Shown: positions 1-6,072, counted from the first letter of the stretch. The stretch is 22,003 bases of DNA from a virus (IMGVR_UViG_3300044984_001861:1-22003); one strand, 5' to 3'. A program made the numbers and translations. The notes: generated from the letters alone by a model not told the origin.

Positions 1-192
1 TGCTTTGCTGGTAAGCGAGTAGCCAACCTGACCTGATTCGTCAAGCTGGCGACTCAAATACCCCTCATTGACCAAGTCGCGCAGCATCGTGCGCAGTTTC
101 GGCGACTCCTTAATGTCCATCGCCTTAGCAATCTCGACGCTGACTGCGCCGGGGCTGGACTGGACGGCTTTTAATACGCTGGTGCGGTTCAT
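1..192 (-). CDS. Small winged-helix DNA-binding protein, C-terminus cut by window edge
   Basis: The reading frame is open from the ATG at 192 to the window edge, giving 64 residues with no stop seen. The sequence begins MNRTSVLKAVQSSPGAVSVE and continues with a short helix-turn-helix followed by a basic segment with a wing-like hairpin (LSRQLDESGQVGYSLT). This looks like the MarR/winged-helix fold of small phage regulators. The ATG overlaps the stop of the exonuclease gene in an ATGA junction, so it is the next cistron of the leftward early operon. The target and exact role cannot be read from the sequence. The rest of the gene lies outside the window. Confidence 0.6.
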   Translation of the reverse strand, partial: MNRTSVLKAVQSSPGAVSVEIAKAMDIKESPKLRTMLRDLVNEGYLSRQLDESGQVGYSLTSKA

Positions 193-1967
193 GCGGCTTC
201 CTTAAATTGGTAGTTGTTTGCGATGGTTTTCATTTGCAGCTCTGCATCCTCTGCTGCGCGCAGGTCGCGCTCCCCGTTTGCGACTGCGCTCTTGCTCAAC
301 AGCAGGGCTTTTTCGTACTCAGGCAACTTTCCGACCAGTTCCGGGTTGTACTTCTGCACCGGCTCTTGGTACTCAACGAGCACGCCGTGAATGATTTGTG
401 TCAGCCCTTGGCAGTGCGGGCACATGATCGGATGCGCCGGCCCGGCGGCCTGTTCTTTGCAGGCGGCGACACGCTCTTCCTCTGCCGCCATTAGGGCGCG
501 GTCAAAATTCAGCTTTGTCTGAATGCGCGGCTTTCTATCGGCCAACGCTTTGAGCTTGTCGTACTGAATGCCGGCCTGCGTGCGCTGGCGATCCAGTTCG
601 TCCTGTGCTGCTTTGATCTCGGCAGCCTGACGAGCCCGGGTAGCTTCCGCCTGCTTTTCCTCGGCTGACTTCTGAGCCTCGATGCGCTTTGCTTCGGCTT
701 CCTTGTGCGAGGTGATTCGGTTGGCGATGACCGCTTCCAGATCATCGTTCGCCTTCATCAACAAGGTCGGCATGTCGTGGAACAGAAAACTGTGCTCCGG
801 ATGTTTTTCGATGCTGGCGATGTTGATCTGAATCAAATCGGCGATTCGATTGGCGTCAATCTTTGCCCGGGCCAATTCGGTGTCGACCGCATCATGCAGG
901 CTGGTGATTGAACGCTTGCCTTTCATCGCTTCAGCAAAGTCCGCCTTGACCGAAGGCATTAAGACGCTGCCGAGTCGTTTGTTCAGCCCGGCGATGTGTT
1001 CTGCCAGCGCATCCTTGCCGGCCTGCTGAATCTCGACCTTGATCGATTCTTTGCGCGCCTTGACCAACTTGTCCAGCGTCAGGCGCTTGGCCGCCATTTC
1101 GCCCTGCAGGCTGGCGATGGTGCGGAACAGTTGGTCGATGCTGGCGGTCTGGGACAATGCTTGAGACTTGACCAGTTCCAGCTTCTTCTCGCCGTCGTCC
1201 AAAAACTTCACCATCTTTTCGGCAGTGGCGAAGTCATCGTCCGTTTGAATGTCGGTGTTGATCGCCTGAATGCGCGCCATGACTACCGTCTGAAATGTCG
1301 CAAGGTTCGAGCTCGTAACCTGTCCGACCATCTCAACAACAAGGGCTGGCAGGTCGTCAATCGGCGCGGCCACAGCGGCCGGCTTTTCCTCGACATGCTT
1401 GTAAGCGGCAAGGTCGATGGCAAATTGACGCCAGCCGGCCTTTAGTTTTTCAATTCGCTCTGGAGTCGTCCGATATTCGCAATAAACAAAATTATCAGAT
1501 GTTCCGTCAGAGCAAACGAAAATGACTTTTTCAAACCCGAATACTGCGATTTGCTGGTCAAGTTGCCATTTGTGCGATTCAGGAACATTGCCATTGGCTA
1601 CCTGCTCGGCTATTTTCACGTTCCATAGCTTGTGTTCAAAGCCGATATTGCAAAGCATCGTTGCACCATCAGATGATGCCAGAAGCCGACCAGCATCATC
1701 GGTGGCTACGATTGGATAAAGCTCTTCCCCAATGATTGCCTCGGCAAGAGGTCGGGCCATTGCTTCAACTTGGTGACCTTTATCGAAACGGCGCTGAGTT
1801 GCCGTATCAATCTCTGGAGTAATTCCCGTCGCCTTGATTTTCAAAAGCTCTGAGCGGGTCATGTAAGAGCTGACGCCCATCATTGCCGGCGCTTCGCTGG
1901 CGTTAAAGCAATTGGCGCGGGCTGCATGCCACTCACTTCCGCCTTGTACAACATTCAGTTCAATCAT
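189..1967 (-). CDS. YqaJ/lambda-exonuclease-type recombinase with long coiled-coil C-terminal extension
   Basis: The N-terminal 200 residues carry the YqaJ/lambda exo signature of a PD-(D/E)XK nuclease: SEWHAAR at 11-17, GHQVEAMAR near 64-72, SSDG with Asp at 100, the E-x-K pair FEHK at 110-113, and WQLDQQ at 134-139. Such enzymes resect double-stranded ends 5' to 3' and work with an annealing protein, here the Bet-like product two genes upstream. The protein has 592 residues, over twice the length of lambda exonuclease (226). Residues after about 200 are helical, with a charged Glu/Lys/Ala coiled coil around 425-490 and a CPHC pair near 516, resembling DUF1351-like phage extensions. Two adjacent ATGs exist (1970 and 1967). 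I chose 1967 because AAGGAG lies 6 nt upstream of it and only 3 nt from the other. Confidence 0.85.
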   Translation of the reverse strand: MIELNVVQGGSEWHAARANCFNASEAPAMMGVSSYMTRSELLKIKATGITPEIDTATQRRFDKGHQVEAMARPLAEAIIGEELYPIVATDDAGRLLASSDGATMLCNIGFEHKLWNVKIAEQVANGNVPESHKWQLDQQIAVFGFEKVIFVCSDGTSDNFVYCEYRTTPERIEKLKAGWRQFAIDLAAYKHVEEKPAAVAAPIDDLPALVVEMVGQVTSSNLATFQTVVMARIQAINTDIQTDDDFATAEKMVKFLDDGEKKLELVKSQALSQTASIDQLFRTIASLQGEMAAKRLTLDKLVKARKESIKVEIQQAGKDALAEHIAGLNKRLGSVLMPSVKADFAEAMKGKRSITSLHDAVDTELARAKIDANRIADLIQINIASIEKHPEHSFLFHDMPTLLMKANDDLEAVIANRITSHKEAEAKRIEAQKSAEEKQAEATRARQAAEIKAAQDELDRQRTQAGIQYDKLKALADRKPRIQTKLNFDRALMAAEEERVAACKEQAAGPAHPIMCPHCQGLTQIIHGVLVEYQEPVQKYNPELVGKLPEYEKALLLSKSAVANGERDLRAAEDAELQMKTIANNYQFKEAA

Positions 1968-2452
1968 CATTCACTCCTTGCAAATTCACCGTAATATTTT
2001 TTTGCTTCTACAAAGTAGGCGTTGCTGGCAAGTGACTCGGTGTCGAACACGCCGATGTTTATTGCCTTTCCAGCCACTCGAATACGCGCTTGGTATTTTC
2101 CGCTTTGAGTTCTACGAACGCCCTTCGGAGTATCTTTCCCTGCGTTGCGCCTGCGGTTTGCTTGGTTTTGAGGATTGCTTGCCAGTCGAAGGTTTGAGAT
2201 TCTGTTGTCTAAAGGATCGCCGTTAATATGGTCAATGTCTTTAGATGGGATTTCCCCATAAGCAACTAACCAAGCCAGCCTGTGCGCCTTTATCTTTGCC
2301 CCACGAATGCGAATCAACGTGTATCCAGTGGATGCGCACCCAGCTTCTTTTCCAAGCATTCTAGGGTGGTGTCTCGGAGGGGATTTCCATGTGAAAACGC
2401 CCGTTTCAGCGTTGTATTCGAGCATTCGCATGACGTAATCACGGTCGATCAT
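1967..2452 (-). CDS. HNH homing endonuclease with C-terminal AP2 DNA-binding domain
   Basis: The protein has 161 residues. The HNH core is visible as AHRLAW (56-61), DHINGDPLDNR (74-84) and NLRLAS (87-92). After it comes a basic linker and an AP2-type domain at about 110-155 (PKGVRRTQSGKYQARIRV, then IGVFDTESLASNAY). This arrangement is typical of free-standing phage homing endonucleases, which cut intron- or gene-less alleles and spread by repair. It sits between the annealing gene and the exonuclease gene, normally adjacent partners. It overlaps both by 4 nt (ATGA at 2449-2452 and 1967-1970), so it did not disturb the operon. The base composition of its 3' part is A+T-richer than its neighbours, consistent with transfer. 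Confidence 0.88.
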   Translation of the reverse strand: MIDRDYVMRMLEYNAETGVFTWKSPPRHHPRMLGKEAGCASTGYTLIRIRGAKIKAHRLAWLVAYGEIPSKDIDHINGDPLDNRISNLRLASNPQNQANRRRNAGKDTPKGVRRTQSGKYQARIRVAGKAINIGVFDTESLASNAYFVEAKKYYGEFARSE

Positions 2453-3294
2453 TCTTCTGCCTCGTATGCGCGAGCAAATTCAGCGTCAATTGCTTTGTCT
2501 ATTTCGTTATCAAAAGGCGCTTTTATAGATGCAATTTGCAGCTCGCTGAGAACGCCTTTACTTGACGCTCTGGCTATTGCGCTATCAACGGTCAGCTTTC
2601 CGGACTTGATTGCTCCCCGCCATTTCGGCAGGTTTTCGCCAAAGCTGGAGTCGGGGTAGGGCTGCAAAATCGGCTTTGCTGGCTCAGTTTTTGGCGTAAT
2701 GTCGCGCTCTGGCGGCTCCATGTCCTTGCCTTCCATCTCGTCCGCTGTCGGCTGCGATCCAAATTCCGGGAAAGCCTTGCGCAGCGCCTGTGCTTCTGCG
2801 CACTTTGCAAGCTGCCCGTATGGGCGTTTTGCCCACATTGCGTTTGGTGCAATGCTTTTATCCTTGCCGCCTCGCACTGCGTAGTTTTCTTTCCAGCGCT
2901 CGGTGGCCGAAAACTCAGCAATCTGCCCATTCGGCAAAAGTCTCTTGACCGATACCTTGCACCACGTCGGGTAGGTGATATCGAGGCCGCCAATCTTTTC
3001 ACTGATGTCCGGGCCATACTCAGCATCCGATACCCCAGCGTAATTCCCGCTTCGGGCTGCCTGTGTGCGGTACAAGCCAATGCCCGGCATGACCACGTCG
3101 CGCATTCCGCCGGCCTTTGAGTCCCAAATGGGCACGATGTGTACCGGCTTCTGCATCGGATCGAGCCCAGCCGCTGCGCAGTAGTTCAGGACCATTTGCA
3201 CCGAACCAATGGCGGCGCCGGGGTACAGGCTGGACTGCAGGACGGCGATCAGTTCCTGATCTGATTGTTTGGTTGTAGCAAGTGCGTTGCTCAT
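2449..3294 (-). CDS. bet: Bet/RecT-family single-strand annealing protein
   Basis: The product has 281 residues from the start MSNALATTKQSDQEL. It matches the Bet branch of the RecT superfamily: LYPGA near the N-terminus, NYCAAAGLDPMQKPVHIVPI, a VVMPGIGLYRTQAARSGNYA block, TYPTWCKVSVKRL, TERWKENYAV, and PNAMWAKRPYGQLAKCAEAQALRKAFPE. Bet coats single strands produced by the exonuclease and anneals them to complementary DNA. The start at 3294 is preferred over an upstream in-frame ATG at 3306 because GGAG stands 6 nt before it. The C-terminal third is low in conservation and ends in an acidic tail. Its usual partner, the exonuclease, is separated from it only by the inserted HNH gene. Confidence 0.9.
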   Translation of the reverse strand: MSNALATTKQSDQELIAVLQSSLYPGAAIGSVQMVLNYCAAAGLDPMQKPVHIVPIWDSKAGGMRDVVMPGIGLYRTQAARSGNYAGVSDAEYGPDISEKIGGLDITYPTWCKVSVKRLLPNGQIAEFSATERWKENYAVRGGKDKSIAPNAMWAKRPYGQLAKCAEAQALRKAFPEFGSQPTADEMEGKDMEPPERDITPKTEPAKPILQPYPDSSFGENLPKWRGAIKSGKLTVDSAIARASSKGVLSELQIASIKAPFDNEIDKAIDAEFARAYEAEE

Positions 3295-3305
3295 GTTTTT
3301 CTCCA

Positions 3306-3530
3306 TTAAATAAGGTCGGCCACCGTGTAAAGCCTCTCGGCTCTAGCCTTGGCGGCGATGATCTTGTCTGCTGCGTTTGAAAGTGCGACCAGCCGGCGCT
3401 GACGCACAAGGATTCGCTTCTGGTCTTTCAGCAGCTCGGCGTTTTCGAGTTGCCATGCGTCTACAATCTCCCGGAGTGCCAGCAGTTCGTCCGAGATAAC
3501 GACTTCAGCTACAGCAGCCACGGTAGTCAT
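3306..3530 (-). CDS. Small helical protein of unknown function in the leftward operon
   Basis: I do not recognise this 74-residue protein. It begins MTTVAAVAEVVISDELLALR and is predicted to be almost wholly helical, with a basic coiled-coil-like stretch (LKDQKRILVRQRRLVALSN) and an Ala/Lys-rich C-terminus. The ATG at 3530 lies directly against GGAGG, which leaves no spacer. A GTG three codons later (3521) would have a 9-nt spacer and may be the true start. A longer version needs a TTG at 3560 and is less likely. It overlaps the Cys-rich gene upstream by about 26 nt and ends just before bet, so it belongs to the same transcript. Confidence 0.6.
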   Translation of the reverse strand: MTTVAAVAEVVISDELLALREIVDAWQLENAELLKDQKRILVRQRRLVALSNAADKIIAAKARAERLYTVADLI

Positions 3531-3696
3531 CCTCCGGGTTGCGCTTGTCGCAGCCGACAAACTGAACTGGGTCGCCGTTTGGCGTTTTTTTCAAGGGCGT
3601 CTCGTATCCGTTGCAGAACGGGCCTACCGGCGAGCCCGGCGTCCAGCCCATTTTCTGCATTGCGAAAAACTCGCATCCGTAACAAGGGCTGCTCAT
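3505..3696 (-). CDS. Small cysteine-rich protein, putative metal binder
   Basis: The 63-residue product starts MSSPCYGCEFFAMQKMGWTP and holds six cysteines: C5 and C8 (CYGC), C28 (PFCNGYETP), C49 (FVGCDKRNP) and a terminal pair CCS. The spacing suggests a zinc- or metal-binding mini-domain, but no named family comes to mind. The start at 3696 forms an ATGA overlap with the stop of the membrane protein upstream and has a GGGG stretch about 8 nt before it. Longer versions of this frame overlap other genes too far to be likely. Confidence 0.65.
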   Translation of the reverse strand: MSSPCYGCEFFAMQKMGWTPGSPVGPFCNGYETPLKKTPNGDPVQFVGCDKRNPEDDYRGCCS

Positions 3697-4037
3697 AGCT
3701 TTTCCCCTGTGTCGTAAATCGAACAAAGGAAAACGCGGCCACCGATGGTGATTGGCTTCCCCGTGGCGTCCGACAGGCAGGCGGCGACAATCCGCTCCAG
3801 CCCTGCGACATACGCCGCTTGGTCGCTTACCGCTGCAGCAACACGGGCATTGGTGCTTTCCTGAGCGCTGTTGGCCGCGCTGGACATAAGGAACAGGCAA
3901 CCCGCAGCAACGATGATCAATGCCGCCCAGCCCCGCAGCCGGAGCGCTACCCAGCGAAGGCCGCTCATGGTCCAAGCCAGCTTATGAGGGAGCCTGTTGC
4001 GCCGTAGCGCGTGGTAATGAACGATTCTGGCGATCAT
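3693..4037 (-). CDS. Small inner-membrane protein, one transmembrane segment
   Basis: The protein has 114 residues from the ATG at 4037, a start supported by the ATGA overlap with the 45-codon gene upstream. A basic N-terminus (residues 1-40, many Arg) leads to one hydrophobic segment, WAALIIVAAGCLFLMSSAA, at about 38-56. A roughly 60-residue C-terminal domain with two cysteines (AACLSDATGKPITIGG and FLCSIYDTG) follows. By the positive-inside rule the C-terminal part would face the periplasm. A shorter version could start at MSGLRW (3968), which lacks a ribosome-binding site. Function unknown. Its pairing with a second small membrane protein suggests an early phage function at the envelope, such as superinfection interference, but that is only inference. 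Confidence 0.65.
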   Translation of the reverse strand: MIARIVHYHALRRNRLPHKLAWTMSGLRWVALRLRGWAALIIVAAGCLFLMSSAANSAQESTNARVAAAVSDQAAYVAGLERIVAACLSDATGKPITIGGRVFLCSIYDTGEKL

Positions 4038-4171
4038 GCGAAGTACCGCCAAAACTCAAAAGTCACAAGAGCCAAAACAATCAAGATGCAGGCTGCGCTG
4101 ATCATATCGACCTCAAGTTCAGCCTGCGCCTCTTGCTCGATTAGCTTTCTTTTGTATTCAAGACTTGTCAT
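4034..4171 (-). CDS. 45-residue single-pass membrane protein, first well-supported gene of the leftward operon
   Basis: This gene encodes a charged N-terminal helix (MTSLEYKRKLIEQEAQAELE) followed by a hydrophobic segment (MISAACILIVLALVTFEF) and a short basic/aromatic end (WRYFA). The start is well supported: GGAG lies 6 nt before the ATG, and the stop overlaps the next start as ATGA. It is the first clear cistron after the leftward promoter, separated from it by a leader of about 540 nt. I know no family for it. Confidence 0.7.
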   Translation of the reverse strand: MTSLEYKRKLIEQEAQAELEVDMISAACILIVLALVTFEFWRYFA

Positions 4172-4172
4172 T

Positions 4173-4427
4173 TCAATCTCCAAAAATATTCACCACCGGC
4201 AACGCAGTTAATGCGGTACTCACCGGGGGCTGTTCGCGCTCAGCGCCACCGGCAGTGAATTTCGAAAGGCGCGGGTTACTCGTCCCGCTTCCCAAATGAG
4301 GCAGGCGGCTATAACGCGCTGCTCGGGAGGAAAAGGTTGGTGCCGGGTACGCTTTCCGGCCCTCTAAAGCGCCCGGCACGCAGGCCGAGTGAGGCGTATA
4401 AAACAGGTGGCGGGCCTGAAGGCTCAT
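4173..4427 (-). CDS. Doubtful 84-residue reading frame in the leftward leader
   Basis: This frame begins MSLQARHLFYTPHSACVPGA and is rich in Ser, Pro, Arg and Ala, which is typical of an untranslated frame in G+C-rich DNA. In its favour, the stop is one base before the start of the next good gene and the start is five bases after the stop of another small frame, an operon-like spacing. Against it, there is no ribosome-binding site, and its start lies in the loop of a 14-bp inverted repeat. I list it because short frames with this arrangement occur in phage early leaders. Equally well, the region may be only structured RNA. Confidence 0.28.
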   Translation of the reverse strand: MSLQARHLFYTPHSACVPGALEGRKAYPAPTFSSRAARYSRLPHLGSGTSNPRLSKFTAGGAEREQPPVSTALTALPVVNIFGD

Positions 4428-4485
4428 TTTGATCAGCGCCTTTCTTTGTAAAAAAGGGTTTGTCGGATCAAGCCCGCCACCTGTT
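4402..4485. repeat. Perfect 14-bp inverted repeat with 56-nt loop in the leftward leader
   Basis: AACAGGTGGCGGGC at 4402-4415 is the exact reverse complement of GCCCGCCACCTGTT at 4472-4485. In leader RNA the arms would form a very stable stem. The loop contains the stop of the 56-residue frame and the start of the 84-residue frame. There is no following T-run, so it is not a simple terminator. Confidence 0.8.
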
Positions 4486-4603
4486 GGCTCTCCCTGTCAC
4501 GGAAAGCCTTGAGGTTTACAGCCTTGTTATCAGGCTGCTGCGACTCGGCTACCCTTAATCCCTTGCGGGAAACCCTCAGATTCGGGGGGTCAAAGCGTCG
4601 CAT
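4433..4603 (-). CDS. Doubtful 56-residue basic reading frame in the leftward leader
   Basis: The frame begins MRRFDPPNLRVSRKGLRVAE and ends LFYKERR, with an overall basic, helical character. It has no convincing ribosome-binding site and uses several AGG codons. It ends five bases before the 84-residue frame, so the two plus the membrane gene make an evenly spaced row. An 8-codon frame (MPLQHATL) with GAGGG ahead of it precedes and overlaps it. I do not recognise the product. Translation here is possible but unproven. Confidence 0.25.
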   Translation of the reverse strand: MRRFDPPNLRVSRKGLRVAESQQPDNKAVNLKAFRDRESQQVAGLIRQTLFYKERR

Positions 4604-4718
4604 GCTGTAGCGGCATGCTGCTGTTCCCTCTTACCCTTGGGACTTGGTTACGTTCTTGGCTCCCGCCTCCGGTGCAATCTTTCTGCCGGCCTTCCGGGTG
4701 TTTTCGGTTGGTGTAGGC

Positions 4719-4747
4719 ATTATTCGATAAGTCGAACAATAGGTCAA
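4719..4747 (-). promoter_or_regulatory. Leftward early promoter (PL-like)
   Basis: On the minus strand, TTGACC (4747-4742) and AATAAT (4724-4719) are separated by exactly 17 bp, a close match to the sigma-70 consensus (five of six at each box). One operator lies in the spacer and the other lies upstream of the -35 box, so repressor binding should block RNA polymerase. It faces the recombination operon, the position of lambda PL. Confidence 0.8.
4723..4736. promoter_or_regulatory. Repressor operator in the PL spacer
   Basis: TTCGATAAGTCGAA, read on the other strand as TTCGACTTATCGAA. The 5-bp arms TTCGA and TCGAA flank a 4-bp centre. The site fills most of the spacer and the edge of the -10 box of the leftward promoter. 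Two other sites in the window match it at 11 or more of 14 positions. Confidence 0.75.
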
Positions 4748-4754
4748 CAAAATT

Positions 4755-4768
4755 ATCGACTAATCGAA
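4755..4768. promoter_or_regulatory. Second operator upstream of PL
   Basis: ATCGACTAATCGAA differs from the perfect-arm sites mainly in its first base. Its centre is 32 bp from the centre of the promoter-spacer operator, about three helical turns, so two repressor dimers would lie on the same face of DNA and could cooperate. Confidence 0.7.
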
Positions 4769-4779
4769 CTTATTTGACG

Positions 4780-4804
4780 AAAAAAAACCGCCACTCAGGC
4801 GGTT
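4780..4804 (-). terminator. Intrinsic terminator after the XRE-family gene
   Basis: On the minus strand, AACCGCC, loop TGAGT and GGCGGTT are followed by a run of T (8 A on the plus strand at 4780-4787). It lies 16 bp after the stop at 4820 and just ahead of the leftward promoter, so it insulates the two minus-strand units. Confidence 0.85.
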
Positions 4805-4819
4805 CTCAAATGCTTGTGT

Positions 4820-5173
4820 TTATTGCTTCGCTTCGGTCTTCTCTGGCGCCGTGCGCAACAGGTACAGGACGGTCTGTTGCATGTGCTGCGGAATATCCCG
4901 CGCGCCAGCTTCTTTTGCCACTTTGCGCGCAAAGGAGTTTTTCAACAGGTCCGCATCAACATTTGATTGCTCAAGGGTTCCCGGCTCCAACCCAAGAGCA
5001 GCCTCAATCGTCCGCGCAGAACCGCCGCCCACCGTCTTGACGCCACGGCGGCATTGGCGAATGTACTCTGCCTGTGAGTCTGATAGGCCGTTGTTGCGCG
5101 CAAAGACCGCAACCTCTTCCTTGCCAATAATGGCGTTCAGGTTGGCAAGTCTTGTTTCTTGGATTTCTGACAT
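4820..5173 (-). CDS. XRE-type helix-turn-helix regulator (117 residues)
   Basis: The first 75 residues follow the pattern of CI-type N-terminal domains: RLANLNAIIGKEEVAVFARN, then LSDSQAEYIRQCRRG as the recognition region, then ARTIEAALGLEPGTLEQ. A helical tail without a LexA-like peptidase follows. It probably binds DNA as a second immunity-region regulator next to the CI-like gene. The start has no ribosome-binding site, and the frame continues no further upstream with a better ATG. A promoter at 5303-5331 can supply its transcript, and the terminator follows at 4780. The exact role is unknown. A maintenance regulator or a toxin-antitoxin type repressor would look the same. Confidence 0.65.
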   Translation of the reverse strand: MSEIQETRLANLNAIIGKEEVAVFARNNGLSDSQAEYIRQCRRGVKTVGGGSARTIEAALGLEPGTLEQSNVDADLLKNSFARKVAKEAGARDIPQHMQQTVLYLLRTAPEKTEAKQ

Positions 5174-5302
5174 GGGCGCATGATAACAAAAGTTTTATCT
5201 GCGTCAGGATATTTGTTTTATCGAAAGCGACCGCGCGCCCAAAGCGCCTTGGCGGCAATTATTGGGAATTACCGTTTTTTTTCATTTTCATCTATTACTA
5301 AA

Positions 5303-5331
5303 GTTATACCGATGTCCTATCCCTTGATCAA
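5303..5331 (-). promoter_or_regulatory. Candidate promoter for the XRE-family gene
   Basis: Minus-strand TTGATC (5331-5326) and TATAAC (5308-5303) are separated by 17 bp. It lies just after the CI-like gene and points to the gene at 5173, leaving a leader of about 120 nt. A weaker alternative is CTGACG at 5207-5202 with TATCAT at 5185-5180, which would give an almost leaderless message. Confidence 0.5.
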
Positions 5332-5348
5332 GCGCAGCCGGGGTCGAG

Positions 5349-5801
5349 TTAGGTTTGTTGCTCGCTGCGCCGATTGAAATCCTCAAGAGCCAATCGTGCC
5401 ATGTAAAGCATGTGCTCTCGATCTCTGGGTGTTGCCAGCCTGAATCCGTCAATCACTAGTCGCTCATCTGCCGAAAACGCTACGGTCAACCGCTTTTCTT
5501 GCTCGATTTTCTCCGGCGCTGGCACAAGGGCGATGACTGGCGAATCAACGACACGACGGGCTGTTGAGCTGATGGCATCGCCGTCGCCTCTGCGCTTTGG
5601 CCCGCGCCCATGCTGAAGCCAAATCGTCTCTACGCCTAAAGCCTCGGCAATAACAGCAAGCTGCGGCGAGTCTTTCCTTTTTCCGCTTTCGATCTCAGAA
5701 ATTGTCGACGGGCTTTTTATTTTCGCCGCGCGCCGCAAGTCCGCTGGTTTCCAGCCCTTGTCTTTGCGTGCCTCTATAAGCCGTTCGGAAATGCTACTCA
5801 T
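5349..5801 (-). CDS. CI-like repressor without a self-cleaving domain
   Basis: The 150-residue product begins MSSISERLIEARKDKGWKPA and has a standard XRE helix-turn-helix (ADLRRAAKIKSPSTISEIES, then PQLAVIAEALGVETIWLQHG). The C-terminal part (about 75-150) is helical and carries no Ser-Lys peptidase motif, so it is unlikely to be inactivated by RecA-stimulated autocleavage as lambda CI is. It diverges from the Cro-like gene, and the intergenic DNA holds the rightward promoter and two operators. That is the classic place for the prophage repressor. The start at 5801 lacks a clear ribosome-binding site, as do many repressor messages. An ATG at 5825 is possible but would overlap the promoter. 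Confidence 0.75.
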   Translation of the reverse strand: MSSISERLIEARKDKGWKPADLRRAAKIKSPSTISEIESGKRKDSPQLAVIAEALGVETIWLQHGRGPKRRGDGDAISSTARRVVDSPVIALVPAPEKIEQEKRLTVAFSADERLVIDGFRLATPRDREHMLYMARLALEDFNRRSEQQT

Positions 5802-5819
5802 AGTCGAATCATTGCACCT

Positions 5820-5848
5820 TTGCATTTCGACAGGACGAAGCGTATAGT
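5820..5848 (+). promoter_or_regulatory. Rightward early promoter (PR-like)
   Basis: TTGCAT (5820-5825) and TATAGT (5843-5848) are spaced by 17 bp and face the Cro-like gene. One degenerate operator fills the spacer and one near-perfect operator begins one base after the -10 box, covering the expected start point. The -35 box is weak. The -10 box matches five of six. Confidence 0.7.
5826..5839. promoter_or_regulatory. Degenerate operator in the PR spacer
   Basis: TTCGACAGGACGAA keeps the left arm TTCGA and four of five bases of the right arm. Its centre is 23 bp from the strong site, about two helical turns, consistent with cooperative binding. A further TCGAA half site is at 5804-5808, just ahead of the repressor start codon. 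Confidence 0.5.
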
Positions 5849-5862
5849 TTCGACTACTCGAA
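5849..5862. promoter_or_regulatory. Strong operator at the PR start point
   Basis: TTCGACTACTCGAA has perfect 5-bp arms and shares the CT-containing centre with the two leftward operators. It lies immediately after the -10 box at 5843-5848, so bound repressor would prevent initiation toward cro. Confidence 0.75.
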
Positions 5863-5877
5863 CAAGTTGAGCCACAA

Positions 5878-6072
5878 ATGGACTGGAAATCAATCATTAC
5901 CGACCTCCGTAACGCTGGGATGACTCAAAAAGAAATTGCCGACGAAATGGGCGGCGGTGACTCTCGTGTTTCTGAAGTCTTGAGCGGGAGAATTAAGAGC
6001 CTTCGCTACGAGCACGGGCAGGCTCTTGTTCGTCTCCACGAAGAGCGCTGCGGCACCAAGAAAGCGGCCTGA
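5878..6072 (+). CDS. Cro-like HTH protein
   Basis: The 64-residue protein (MDWKSIITDLRNAGMTQKEI at its start) is essentially one XRE helix-turn-helix: MTQKEIADEMGGGDSRVSEVLSG, followed by a basic tail. Its size, its divergent position from the CI-like gene and its place as first gene after the rightward promoter fit lambda Cro, which shuts down repressor synthesis and early promoters during lytic growth. No strong ribosome-binding site is seen (only TTGAG about 9 nt upstream). Confidence 0.75.
   Translation: MDWKSIITDLRNAGMTQKEIADEMGGGDSRVSEVLSGRIKSLRYEHGQALVRLHEERCGTKKAA

Larger units (their letters stand above)
4172..4712 (-). other. Long 5' leader of the leftward operon, structured, no firm gene
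   Basis: About 540 nt separate the predicted transcription start (near 4712) from the first well-supported gene. Besides two doubtful frames, the leader has a perfect 14-bp inverted repeat (4402-4415 with 4472-4485), an 8-base direct repeat GCATGCTG (4602-4609 and 4613-4620), and a CCC-TTGC-GGG hairpin near 4560-4569. In lambdoid phages leaders of this kind carry antitermination sites such as nut or put. I saw no clear boxA. The leader could be regulatory RNA, a run of tiny genes, or both. Confidence 0.5.

Noticed and set aside
996-1445. 149-codon plus-strand frame opposite the exonuclease gene
   Set aside because: It is the antisense shadow of the coiled-coil part of the exonuclease. The coding evidence is on the minus strand.
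4634-4720. 29-codon minus-strand frame (MPTPTENTRKAGRKIAPEAG...)
   Set aside because: Its ATG overlaps the -10 box of the leftward promoter, so the predicted transcript would not contain it, and it has no ribosome-binding site.
5180-5377. 65-codon plus-strand frame between the two repressor-type genes
   Set aside because: No start signal or promoter on that strand, overlaps the end of the CI-like gene, no recognisable domain.
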